Positions 17,783-25,956 of a stretch of 64,000 bases of DNA are shown piece after piece. Source of the stretch: Azotimanducus chitobiosivorans (GTDB taxonomy: Bacteria > Pseudomonadota > Gammaproteobacteria > Pseudomonadales > Azotimanducaceae); NCBI GenBank assembly GCA_965200235.1, contig OZ241339.1:2604001-2668000 (forward strand), in the 5' to 3' direction. The notes below the pieces were generated by a model. That model was not told the DNA's origin and did no database searches. It saw only the letters and a program-made list of their open reading frames with translations. The position numbers and the translations under genes are program-made. Each line of letters starts with the position of its first letter. The stretch's first letter is position 1.

Positions 17783-18091
17783 ATGAGCGAAAAAAGGACT
17801 CCATCCTTGCTCGTTGCTGGCGCGGTTGCCGCAGCCTTTGCGCTCAGTGCAGCGCCAGCTTTCGCCGGCGACGATGACGCTGCCGAGGATATGAGCGTCA
17901 AATGCTACGGCATTGCCGCCGCAGGCGAGAACGACTGCGCGTCGGCGAACGGCAATTCCTGTGCCGGCACCTCAACCGTCGATAACGACCCCTTGGCGTG
18001 GAAGGTCGCAGAAAGCGCCGAAGCCTGCGAGGCAGCTGGCGGAAGCCTCGTCGCCGGTGACGGTGAAGAGGACGACGCAGAGTCCGCGTAA
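17783..18091 (+). CDS. bufA: BufA bufferin precursor peptide (DUF2282 family)
   Basis: A 102-residue precursor. A Sec-type signal peptide (LLVAGAVAAAFALSAAPAFA, cleavage near residue 28) precedes a core with four cysteines at 41, 52, 60 and 82, in the family context KCYGIAAAGENDC, SCAGTSTVDNDP and ACEAAGG. This is the BufA1/HvfA pattern. In bufferins the central cysteines are converted to thiooxazole by the BufB/BufC pair and the peptide sequesters copper in the periplasm. The acidic tail GDGEEDDAESA after the last Cys is longer than the minimum needed. It heads the operon with bufB, bufC and a DoxX gene. Confidence 0.9.
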   Translation: MSEKRTPSLLVAGAVAAAFALSAAPAFAGDDDAAEDMSVKCYGIAAAGENDCASANGNSCAGTSTVDNDPLAWKVAESAEACEAAGGSLVAGDGEEDDAESA

Positions 18092-18953
18092 GGACTTGGC
18101 GCACAGCGCCGGGCCGCATGTCGGCCTGGGGCTGAAATCGCAGCACTACGACTCGGTTCTTGCCCGAACCGAATCGTCGTTCTGCGTGGACTTCTTTGAA
18201 GTTCACGCAGAGAACCTCATGGGACTCGGGGGCGCGCCGCTCGCCCGCATTGAAGCCGTAGCCGAACGTTATCCCTTGTCGATTCACGGCACGGGCCTGT
18301 CCCTCGGCTCGGCAGGCGGACTAAACGCTCGACATCTTCGCCGTTTTCGAGATGTCGTCGCCCACTTTTCGCCAGCGCTTGTGTCTGATCATCTCGCTTG
18401 GTGCCGGGACAATGCGGTCTATTACAACGACCTGCTGCCTCTGCCGCTAACCGGCGCCGTGCTGCGGCAGGTTTCGGACAACGTGGCCCATGCCCAAGAC
18501 ATCCTCGGACAGCGGTTTCTCGTGGAGAATCCATCAACCTATCTGACGTTTCGCGAGTCGTCCTTTGACGAGCCGGATTTTCTATTGACCTTGGTCGAGC
18601 GCACAGGCTGCGGCCTGCTGCTCGACATCAATAACGTATTTGTGTCCTGCGCAAACCTCGGCACGTGCCCGCAATCCTACCTGCGCCGGATTCCGGCCTC
18701 GGTGGTTGGCGAGGTGCACCTCGCAGGACATTCGATCGTGCCTTTGTCCGCCTCTTCCGACCAAACCATTCGTGTGGACGATCATGGCAGTGAGGTCTGC
18801 GAAGAAGTCTGGGCGCTGTATTCAAACTGGCTCGCGGCGCAGGGCGATCACCCTTGCCCCCCGACGCTTGTTGAATGGGACACGCGCGTGCCCGAATTCG
18901 AAGTGCTGCTTGCCGAGGCGAGGCGCGCTAGGCAATGCGTGACGCACAATTAG
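18063..18953 (+). CDS. bufB: BufB multinuclear iron oxygenase (MNIO, DUF692)
   Basis: A ~296-residue TIM-barrel enzyme of the DUF692/MNIO family. It keeps the ligand-rich motifs FFEVHAENLM, HGTGLSLGS, VSDHLAW, VENPSTYL, LLDINNVFV, EVHLAGHS, DDHGSEV and VEWDTRVPE. MNIOs use two or three iron ions to modify cysteines of the precursor peptide. The exact start is unclear: GTG 18063 (or 18057), overlapping the bufA end, is preferred because the first family motif (VGLGLKSQHYD) follows within about 22 residues. It overlaps bufC by 19 bases. Confidence 0.92.
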   Translation: MKRTTQSPRKDLAHSAGPHVGLGLKSQHYDSVLARTESSFCVDFFEVHAENLMGLGGAPLARIEAVAERYPLSIHGTGLSLGSAGGLNARHLRRFRDVVAHFSPALVSDHLAWCRDNAVYYNDLLPLPLTGAVLRQVSDNVAHAQDILGQRFLVENPSTYLTFRESSFDEPDFLLTLVERTGCGLLLDINNVFVSCANLGTCPQSYLRRIPASVVGEVHLAGHSIVPLSASSDQTIRVDDHGSEVCEEVWALYSNWLAAQGDHPCPPTLVEWDTRVPEFEVLLAEARRARQCVTHN

Positions 18954-19678
18954 CCGCAATGCAGCGCGATTTTGGCGCGTCGCTTCTTGGCGACTCGCCT
19001 GACGCTGCGCTGAAGTGGGTGCACGGCGATGATGGCCTCGCACGAGACCGGCTTTTCATCTACAGGCGCAACGTCCAAACAAGCCTGCTGGAATGTTTGC
19101 AGCGACGCTTTTCGCGGGTCGCAACCGCCCTCGGCAGCGATCAATTTGACAGCCTCGCGCTCGGCTTTATCCGCGAGCATCCGCCGACCGACGAGGCTCT
19201 GGTCAATTATGGCGCGGGTTTCCCAGAGTTTCTGCAAGGACCGCAGGCAGGTCGTATCGAGCGCTGGCTAACAAGCCTCGCGAAACTCGAACTCTTTTGG
19301 CATCAGTCCTATCATGAGCGCGACGATGAGCGCATGACGAAGGATGCGCTTTCCGAGATTAACCCTTCGCACTTGGGCGTTATTCGCTTTCAGTGCCACC
19401 ACACGCTGCGAGCTTTTTCCTCTGACCACGACCTGCTCACCTGCTGGGAGGACGCAACCTGCGCGCCTGCAGAAGACGCCTGCCTCATGCTCATCATCCG
19501 TGAAGCGTACACACCGAACATCTACCGCTTGCAAGGCGCGTTTCGGACGATGTTCGAATGTCTGCAAGCAGGCGGCACAGCCGCCGACGCCTTTTCGACT
19601 GCGGAGAACGATGCAGAATTCACGAGCGCGCTCGCCAGGCTGGTGTCGATGGGCGTATTCTCGCGTGTAGTCATCTGA
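18935..19678 (+). CDS. bufC: BufC recognition partner protein (DUF2063)
   Basis: A 247-residue protein with the DUF2063 N-terminal domain, in which QAMQRDF-like heads are normal (here LAAMQRDFGASLLGD). It has RLFIYRRNVQTSLLECLQRRFSRV and FIREHPPTDEALVNYGAGFPEFL as family landmarks. In bufferin systems BufC binds the precursor and delivers it to the MNIO. ATG 18935 overlaps the bufB stop by 19 bases, which implies coupled translation. The C-terminal half is more divergent and holds a CWEDATCAPAEDAC cysteine cluster. Confidence 0.88.
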   Translation: MRDAQLAAMQRDFGASLLGDSPDAALKWVHGDDGLARDRLFIYRRNVQTSLLECLQRRFSRVATALGSDQFDSLALGFIREHPPTDEALVNYGAGFPEFLQGPQAGRIERWLTSLAKLELFWHQSYHERDDERMTKDALSEINPSHLGVIRFQCHHTLRAFSSDHDLLTCWEDATCAPAEDACLMLIIREAYTPNIYRLQGAFRTMFECLQAGGTAADAFSTAENDAEFTSALARLVSMGVFSRVVI

Positions 19679-19692
19679 GAAGGTGCCACGTC

Positions 19693-20145
19693 ATGGCATT
19701 CATCGCATTCATCGAATCCCTTATCGCGCTGCTCAAACGCATCCCCCACGACCTCGTGGCGCTCGTCTGCCGGTTCGGCGTGGGCATGGTGTTCTGGCTG
19801 TCAGGACGCACTAAGGTCGAAGGCTGGAATATTTTCGATTTGAAGGCGAGCCAGAAATTTCTCTTTACCGAAGTGCATCCGGTGCCCGGTGTGCCGTGGG
19901 AGGTCGCCGCACAGCTCGCCGCGATCGGCGAGCACTTGTTTCCGCTCCTGCTCTTCGTCGGTCTCGCAACGCGATTCGCCGGAGTTGCGCTCCTCGCCAT
20001 GACCGTCGTCATCCAAATCGCACTGCCGACTGGCTTCGCCGCGCACCTGCTGTGGGCGGGCGTTCTGTTGTACTTGATGGCGCAAGGGCCGGGGCGAGTT
20101 TCGGCGGATTGGTTGCTTGTAAGGCGCGCCCCATGGCAACAGTAG
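19693..20145 (+). CDS. DoxX-family membrane protein of the buf operon
   Basis: A 150-residue protein with four membrane helices (LVALVCRFGVGMVFWLSG, VAAQLAAIGEHLFPLLLFVG, FAGVALLAMTVVIQIAL, FAAHLLWAGVLLYLM), the DoxX/DoxD layout. DoxX-type genes are a common fourth gene of bufferin/HvfABCD loci; their precise role there is not settled. It follows bufC by 14 bases. Its last 13 bases overlap the start of the selenoprotein gene, so all five genes are probably one transcript. Confidence 0.85.
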   Translation: MAFIAFIESLIALLKRIPHDLVALVCRFGVGMVFWLSGRTKVEGWNIFDLKASQKFLFTEVHPVPGVPWEVAAQLAAIGEHLFPLLLFVGLATRFAGVALLAMTVVIQIALPTGFAAHLLWAGVLLYLMAQGPGRVSADWLLVRRAPWQQ

Positions 20146-21284
20146 TGATGGCGTACCCTGAGCTTCGGCATCCGTTCGAAAGAACGGACATTCACCCAAA
20201 TGGCGCTGCCACAGTGCTCTATCAAGGCAGAGCGGTAACCTTGCGCGAGGCTCGCATGGACGGTCATTTGCTGATCCGGCCAAATGACTTGGCGAAGGTC
20301 AACGGGTTTGAATTGAAGCCCGAAGGTGCATGCCATGCGGACACCTGCATCCCCATTCGAGATGACATGTTCGAACAGGATGACGGCGGCAGGTGGTTCA
20401 ATCTGACCGCCTTCGCCGAGCATATGCAGCAGGCGTATGTCGCGGATGAGGACAGCTCGGTCTGGAGCTTCGCCGAAATGCCGAGCAAACGCGATTCGAT
20501 GCTTATTGACGCGCTCGCGCCCGATTTTGAGGTCAAGGACCGGCAAGGGCGCGTGGTGAGCAAGGACAGCCTCAAGGGCAAGAAGGCGATGATCGTCACC
20601 TGGGCCTCATGGTGAGGCTGCTTCACGGACGTGCCCGTGTGGCAACGTATCAACGAAGAAATCCATAGCGAGATCGAGAATCCCAACTTCGCCCTTGTCT
20701 GCGTGGCCGAGGATACCGGCGGCGAAGCCGTTGCCGGACCGATTTTCGATGCCGCCAATCCGACCTATGTCCAGGTCATTGACGAAGACCACATTATCAG
20801 CAGCACCTTTGACTTTGTGAACGTGCCGTCAGCCGTCTGGATTGATGAAGAAAGCCGCATCGTTCGCATTGACGAAGGCACCTACTCGCAAATTCATGAG
20901 TTCGACTGGGGAGAAGAGAAGATCGTCTTTGGCAACGATGTCTACGCGGCGGCGCTCAAGGACTGGGTAAAGAAGGGCGCTGCGAGCACACATGTGCAGT
21001 CAAGCTCGACTGTCGCGGCACATGTTCGCAATCACAGTTTCGAGCAGCTCAAGGCCGGCGCCGCCTTCAGGCTAGGGAACTTTTTCCGTTTGCACGGCTA
21101 CAGCGACAAGGCGGAGAAGTATTGGCAGATGGCACGAGCGCTCAATCCCGACAGCGTCAACTTCATTCGCCAGCATCTGACGCTCACCGAAGAAGGTTCA
21201 GCGGGAGAGACGTTTTGGGCACTTGCTGCGTCCTATGAGCGCGACGGCAAGGACTTATACCGGCCACTCGATATTGTCGTTTAG
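20133..21284 (+). CDS. Selenocysteine-containing redoxin (thioredoxin-fold) with N- and C-terminal extensions
   Basis: A 383-residue protein if the in-frame TGA at 20613-20615 is read as selenocysteine (Sec161). The redoxin domain (~137-260) starts ALAPDFEVKDRQGRVV and reaches MIVTWASW-Sec-GCF, so the UGA falls exactly where AhpC/TlpA-type proteins carry the active cysteine. Cys163 is the probable resolving residue (U-x-C), and NVPSAVWID supplies the cis-proline loop. The reading frame continues in the same phase to 21284. Residues 1-130 form an unassigned domain with Cys67 and Cys72; the last ~80 resemble a TPR-like helical tail. AAGG precedes ATG 20133, which overlaps doxX by 13 bases. The alternative, a nonsense mutation, is unlikely given the exact position. 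Confidence 0.85.
20613..20639 (+). promoter_or_regulatory. In-frame UGA (Sec codon) and candidate bacterial SECIS hairpin
   Basis: TGA at 20613-20615 is followed by the stem CACGG (20624-20628), loop ACGTGC (20629-20634) and stem CCGTG (20635-20639), five perfect pairs. A loop G at 20631 lies 16 bases after the UGA, within the spacing expected of bacterial SECIS elements read by SelB. Confidence 0.65.
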
Positions 21285-22054
21285 GGCGATGATCGCGTGA
21301 ACATCGGCCGGTCGCGCATCGACAGCGACTCGTTCAACACATAGTTGTCACGATCAAACTGAAGCAGGCCGCGGTATGAATTCACACGTCCATCGATCAG
21401 GAATCGCGCCATGTGGCCGCGCGCGCGCTTCGCGTTGAAGCTCACCACCCGATAGGCGCCGCGTCGCCACTCGCGGAACTTCGGATGCACCACTCGCGCA
21501 TTCAGCTTTGAAAAATCCACAGCATTCGCATACTCATCTGACGCCAGATTGACGACGATCTGCCCTTTCTTGGAGCCAGCCTCGTCCTGCAGCGCATCCG
21601 TGATGCGGCTGCCCCAGAACTTGTAGAGATTGCCAGCGTCAAGGCTCGGCAGGGACAGGCCCATTTCCAAGCGATAAGGCTCGATGAGATCTAGCGGCCG
21701 AAGCAGTCCGTAGAGGCCAGAGAGAATACGCAAGCTGCGCTGCGCATAGGCAAGGCTGCGTCCGTCGAGGCTTTGCGCATCAAAGGCGCGGTAGACATCG
21801 CCCATGAAGGCAAGGATGGCCTGCCTGCCGTTGCGCCGCGTCGTGCGACCTGTCCAGGTTTCAAACCGTTCCGCGTTGAGCTCGGCGATATCGCTGCTGA
21901 CGCCCATAAGCCTCTTCAGCGCATCCGCATCCTTGCCGCGCATATGGCGGACAAGTTCTTCGGAGGCATCAAGAAAGCGTGGCTGCGAGGTGCGTACCGT
22001 TCGGTTCGGGCTCTGAAAGTCGAGCGACTTGGCGGGGGAAAGAAGAATCAACAT
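21281..22054 (-). CDS. yaaA: YaaA-family peroxide-stress protein (UPF0246)
   Basis: A 257-residue protein opening MLILLSPAKSLDFQSP, the diagnostic YaaA start, with later motifs VYRAFDA, LRILSGLYGLLRPLDLIEPYRLEMG and FKEWR-like FREWRRGAYRVVSFNAKRARG. E. coli YaaA lowers free iron during peroxide stress and binds DNA. Full length for the family. Its end overlaps the selenoprotein end by four bases, convergently. The proximity of two redox-defence genes may be coincidental. Confidence 0.95.
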   Translation of the reverse strand: MLILLSPAKSLDFQSPNRTVRTSQPRFLDASEELVRHMRGKDADALKRLMGVSSDIAELNAERFETWTGRTTRRNGRQAILAFMGDVYRAFDAQSLDGRSLAYAQRSLRILSGLYGLLRPLDLIEPYRLEMGLSLPSLDAGNLYKFWGSRITDALQDEAGSKKGQIVVNLASDEYANAVDFSKLNARVVHPKFREWRRGAYRVVSFNAKRARGHMARFLIDGRVNSYRGLLQFDRDNYVLNESLSMRDRPMFTRSSP

Positions 22055-22092
22055 GGGCGTGTGTGATCGTCGATTTTTGTGCAGTCTAATCG

Positions 22093-23613
22093 CTACGCAA
22101 ATTTCTCGCGCAGCGCGCGCTTGAGAATCTTGCCGCTGCCGGTTTTCGGTATGTCTTCAACAAAGGCGATCGACCTCGGCACTTTGTAGCCAGCAAGCCG
22201 CTCACGCGCATAGGACACTAGGGCTTCGGTGTCGAGCGCCGCATCCGGGCGCTTGACGACGCACGCATGCACCGATTCGCCCCATTCCTCGTTTGGAACG
22301 CCAAAGACCGCTGCCTCAAGTACATCGTCGTGATGTTCGAGGGCATCTTCGATCTCCGCCGGGTAGATGTTCATGCCGCCGGAGATAATCATGTCCTTCT
22401 TGCGATCACAAATGAAATAGAAGCCTTCCTCGTCAAAGTAGGCGATATCGCCCACCGTTTGCCAGCCGTCGCGATGATCGTCCAAGAACTTCTCCTGCGC
22501 CTTGTGGTAGGTCTCGAAGACGCTCGGCGAGCGCACAAATAGCTCGCCGGGCACGTTTGGCGTATCGACAATGCTGCCGTCTTCGGCATAAAGCCGAATC
22601 TCCACGCCCGGCGAGGGCTTGCCGCAGGAGCCTGGTTTGGCCCTTTGATGTTCGGGCCGCAGAATCGTGTTGACGCCAAGCTCGGTCGAGCCATAGACTT
22701 CAAAAAGCGATTCTTCAGGGAATTTCTCCAGATAGGCGAGCTTGAGCGCGTAGGACCATGGCGCGGCGTTGGCGATCATGATGCGCATGCTCGATACGTC
22801 GTGCTTCTTGAACGTATCGTCCGGCAGCTGGCAGATTCTGCGGATCGGCGTGGGCGCCGCAAACGTCGAGCTGACTCGATGTTTAGCGACGAGCCGCAGC
22901 CAGTCCTCCGGGTCAAAGTCGCGCTGCAGGATTGAGGTGTTGCCAAGCACGGTTGCAATTGCGAGGAAGCCGCCGGGGCCTGAATGATAGAGCGGCCCGG
23001 TGGTGATGTAGACATCATCCGGCTGATAGCCAATGTGCGCGAGCATGGCCATCTGCTGTTCTTGGCTGCCGGCATTGTGGCGCACGGCACCCTTCGGCTT
23101 GCCAGTCGTGCCTGATGTATAGATCATCGAGCTGCCCGAAAAGACCTCCGCCTCCACAGGCGTGTCGGACGCCTGTGCCATGAGGGGTTCGATGCGCTGC
23201 ATGTCCGTGCCTGGCTCGCCCGCAAATACCAGCACATGCGCGACGCGCGGTATCTGTTCGTGCATGCCTTCAAACAGCGGCACAAATTCAGCATCAAGCA
23301 GGACGATGCTCGCATCGCAGTCATCGACTACAAACGCCGCTTCCAGGGGTGTCAGCCGGTAGTTGAGCGGCACCGACACTGCGCCCACCTTGCGCGCCGC
23401 ATGTCCGCACATGACCACTTCGTTCGAGTTCTTGCCGCACCAGAGAATGCGCGTGCCCGGTTCGGCGCCCAAGTCTTGAAACACGTGCGCCATGCGGTTG
23501 GATGCGGCTTCGAGTTGCCTATACGACAACCTGCGAATCGCCTCACCCGACCTGTCCTCAATGAGCGCGGGCTTGTCGGCGTATTGCTCCGCGAGCATGG
23601 TCAAAAGGTCCAT
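22093..23613 (-). CDS. Acyl-CoA synthetase (AMP-binding, class I adenylate-forming)
   Basis: A 506-residue ligase. It has the P-loop SSMIYTSGTTGKPKGAVRHN, the A4/A5-type YGSTELGVNTI, VGDIAYFDEEGFYFICDRKKDMIISGG and the C-terminal catalytic lysine in TGSGKILKRALREKF. It activates a carboxylic acid with ATP and transfers it to CoA; the chain length is not apparent. It follows the ABC ATPase by 15 bases on the minus strand, so it may be co-transcribed with it and sbcB. Confidence 0.9.
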   Translation of the reverse strand: MDLLTMLAEQYADKPALIEDRSGEAIRRLSYRQLEAASNRMAHVFQDLGAEPGTRILWCGKNSNEVVMCGHAARKVGAVSVPLNYRLTPLEAAFVVDDCDASIVLLDAEFVPLFEGMHEQIPRVAHVLVFAGEPGTDMQRIEPLMAQASDTPVEAEVFSGSSMIYTSGTTGKPKGAVRHNAGSQEQQMAMLAHIGYQPDDVYITTGPLYHSGPGGFLAIATVLGNTSILQRDFDPEDWLRLVAKHRVSSTFAAPTPIRRICQLPDDTFKKHDVSSMRIMIANAAPWSYALKLAYLEKFPEESLFEVYGSTELGVNTILRPEHQRAKPGSCGKPSPGVEIRLYAEDGSIVDTPNVPGELFVRSPSVFETYHKAQEKFLDDHRDGWQTVGDIAYFDEEGFYFICDRKKDMIISGGMNIYPAEIEDALEHHDDVLEAAVFGVPNEEWGESVHACVVKRPDAALDTEALVSYARERLAGYKVPRSIAFVEDIPKTGSGKILKRALREKFA

Positions 23614-23628
23614 ATCATTCTTCTCGGG

Positions 23629-24294
23629 TTAGGATTTGAGTGCGTCCATTTCGAGGACACGGTCGGCGCGCTCGGCAAGCGCGACGCTGTGCGTGGCGAT
23701 GATGAGACTCGACCCGGCCTTATCAACGGCATCCCACAAGAGATCGGCCACCGCCTGCGAGTTCGTCTGGTCAAGGTTGCCCGTTGGCTCATCGGCGAGC
23801 ACAAGACGCGGGCGATGGATGAGCGCGCGCAGCACCGCCACGCGCTGCTGCTCGCCGCCGGAAATCTCATCGGGATAGGCATCGAGCTTGTCGCCGAGCC
23901 CGAGTGCGGCAAGCGACCGCTGAACGGCCTCGTCATCCATCGGCAGATCATTGAGTTCGAGCGGCAACAAGCAGTTCTCCGTGAGGCTCAGCGTCGGGAT
24001 CAGATTGAAGAATTGAAACACAATCCCCATCTTTGAGCGGCGAACGGCGCTGCGCGTGGTTTCATCGGCGCTCGCCATGTCGATGGCATCGCCGTCTTCG
24101 GCAAAGAGCAGACGGCCCGAATCCGGGGTCTTGATCCCAGCGATGAGATTGAGAAGCGTCGTTTTGCCTGAGCCGCTTGTGCCAAAGAGCGCAAGGCTTT
24201 CGGCGTGTCCGAGTTCGAACGACAGGTCGGCGAACACATGCTGATGCCGCTCGCTGTCCGCATAGCTGACCGTCACACCCTCGGCGCGAAGCAT
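23629..24294 (-). CDS. ABC transporter ATP-binding protein (LolD/MacB-like)
   Basis: A 221-residue ATPase with Walker A GTSGSGKTTLL, signature ISGGEQQRVAVLRAL, Walker B RLVLADEPTGNLD and the switch His in IIATHSVALA. The NLDQ/TNS signature resembles the FtsE/LolD/MacB class that works with FtsX-like permeases in envelope export. No permease gene is next to it, so its membrane partner must be elsewhere, or it serves a different partner. It follows sbcB by nine bases. Confidence 0.88.
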   Translation of the reverse strand: MLRAEGVTVSYADSERHQHVFADLSFELGHAESLALFGTSGSGKTTLLNLIAGIKTPDSGRLLFAEDGDAIDMASADETTRSAVRRSKMGIVFQFFNLIPTLSLTENCLLPLELNDLPMDDEAVQRSLAALGLGDKLDAYPDEISGGEQQRVAVLRALIHRPRLVLADEPTGNLDQTNSQAVADLLWDAVDKAGSSLIIATHSVALAERADRVLEMDALKS

Positions 24295-24303
24295 ATCGTC
24301 GGT

Positions 24304-25914
24304 TCAGCGCGGCGCGACAAGCGAGTCGTGGAGTTCATCGCCGTGCGCCTCAAGCGCCGCGAGCACCGATTCGTCGGCCTGCACCGCATCGCCGGCACGC
24401 ACCTCGGAGATGCGCTGGCGGAAACTCTCTAGATTCAAATATGTATCGGTTTCAGCGGGGGTGCCGAGTAGTTTTTGCTTCAAGTAGCCGCGCCACTCGC
24501 GGCGCTCTTGCTCGTTCATATGCTCATTCAAGCCGTTGCGTGCCTTGAGCCTGCCGAGCAGCTCGCGCAGGCGCCGGTCCGAGAAGTTGACTTTGCCCGG
24601 CTTCTCGGCGTTTCGCAGCGCCTGCGCCACGCGCAAGGCTTCGCTCTGGTCTCGGTCATTGATAAAGCGCTGGTAGAGCTGCGCTTCGACGTCTTTGGAC
24701 ACAGGCGGCGGCTTGCGCGTGGTGCCGTTCAGTTCGGCGGCGGTCAGGAATTTGCCATCCGGCGACACGAGGCCGTTGTAATTGCGCTCCGCGCCCTTGG
24801 GAAATCGTTGACGCTTCTGCCGACCTTTGCCGCCCTTGCCGCCGGGCGCGCGCTTGTCCTTCGCATCGCCCTCGCCTTCGGTGCGAAACAGGGCGCTGAT
24901 GCGCTTCTCGATCAGCGGCTTGTGCTTGATCAAGAATTGGCGGCGGGACTCGACCTCGGCCATATCGATGCCAAGCCGGTCCATGTCCTCTGGACGCAGC
25001 ACGCTCATGGGCGCCATGAACGGACATTTGTTGATCTGCACAGGACGCAGCGGCAAGCGGTCGTCGCCATCTGGGTTCCACCAGACTTCCGCGAGTCGCT
25101 CATCGGACCATTCAACGAGGCACGAAAGGTCGGCGCCCAGGTCCGCCACCATGCGCGTGTTCTTCTTCGGCGTCCGCCCGATTTGCATCACCAGCCCAAG
25201 GCATTTTCGTTCCCTCGGCAGGCTGCCCGCCACCAGCACACGGATCTCATCCGGTGTGCGCAGCAGCTTCTCGACTTCGTTGCGCCGCCGCAGGCTGAAC
25301 GCGAAGTCGTAGAGCTTTTCGTTGACCGCTCGGATGCGGCGCGCCAGCGCGATGGTGACTTCAACATCCTTGCCCGCATCGTGCGCGCCGCTGATATCAA
25401 TGCCATTGGCCGCGGCCAAGGATTCCAAATTGTAGACGGGCGTGCCGTCCTTCTCAGGCCATTCCATGCCTTCCGGTCTGAGCGCGGAAGCGGCGCGGCA
25501 CAGATCGAGCAAATCCCATCGCGAGTTGCCGTTCTGGTATTCACGCTGGTACACCGGCAAAAGGTTTCGATACAAACCGTAGCGCACAAATTCATCGTCA
25601 AAGCGAACCGAATTGAAGCCAGCGACGCAGGTGCCAGGCTCCATGAAGAGTTCATAAATGCGATTCATCGCTTCGAGTTCGGTCACGCCAGCTTCGTCCA
25701 CCGATTGCGGCGTGAAGCCCGTCAGACAGCACGCCGCTGGGTCGGGCAGCACGTCGGGCGCAAGGCGCACTTGAAAACTGACCGGCTCGCCAATTGTCTC
25801 AAGTTCGTGCGTCGTTCTCTGCGCCGCGAACTGAAGTATCCTGTGCCAACGCGGGTCGAAGCCTGTGGTTTCCAAATCGTACCAACAGATGTGGCCGTCC
25901 TGAGAATCCGTCAT
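24304..25914 (-). CDS. sbcB: Exodeoxyribonuclease I
   Basis: A 536-residue 3'-5' single-strand DNA exonuclease. The DEDD nuclease shows WYDLETTGFDPRWHRILQFA (first Asp/Glu), AGFNSVRFDDEFVRYGLYR and a GAHDAGKDVEVT motif, followed by the ExoI SH3-like and helical C-terminal domains (VRPLRP-like PLRPVQINKCPF). It degrades ssDNA in recombination and mismatch repair. ATG 25914 is chosen because the DEDD motif starts 11 residues later, although the frame is open farther upstream. It is about 60 residues longer than E. coli ExoI owing to a Lys/Gly/Arg-rich linker (KRAPGGKGGKGRQKRQRF). Confidence 0.93.
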   Translation of the reverse strand: MTDSQDGHICWYDLETTGFDPRWHRILQFAAQRTTHELETIGEPVSFQVRLAPDVLPDPAACCLTGFTPQSVDEAGVTELEAMNRIYELFMEPGTCVAGFNSVRFDDEFVRYGLYRNLLPVYQREYQNGNSRWDLLDLCRAASALRPEGMEWPEKDGTPVYNLESLAAANGIDISGAHDAGKDVEVTIALARRIRAVNEKLYDFAFSLRRRNEVEKLLRTPDEIRVLVAGSLPRERKCLGLVMQIGRTPKKNTRMVADLGADLSCLVEWSDERLAEVWWNPDGDDRLPLRPVQINKCPFMAPMSVLRPEDMDRLGIDMAEVESRRQFLIKHKPLIEKRISALFRTEGEGDAKDKRAPGGKGGKGRQKRQRFPKGAERNYNGLVSPDGKFLTAAELNGTTRKPPPVSKDVEAQLYQRFINDRDQSEALRVAQALRNAEKPGKVNFSDRRLRELLGRLKARNGLNEHMNEQERREWRGYLKQKLLGTPAETDTYLNLESFRQRISEVRAGDAVQADESVLAALEAHGDELHDSLVAPR

Positions 25915-25956
25915 GTGAAATCTTCCTGAGTGCTTGATGACCGAAGCGGAATTGTT

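Noticed and set aside
20613..20615. Reading the UGA as a stop, giving a broken redoxin pseudogene of two ORFs
   Set aside because: The phase is unchanged, no second lesion is seen, the UGA falls exactly at the redox residue and a SECIS-like hairpin follows.
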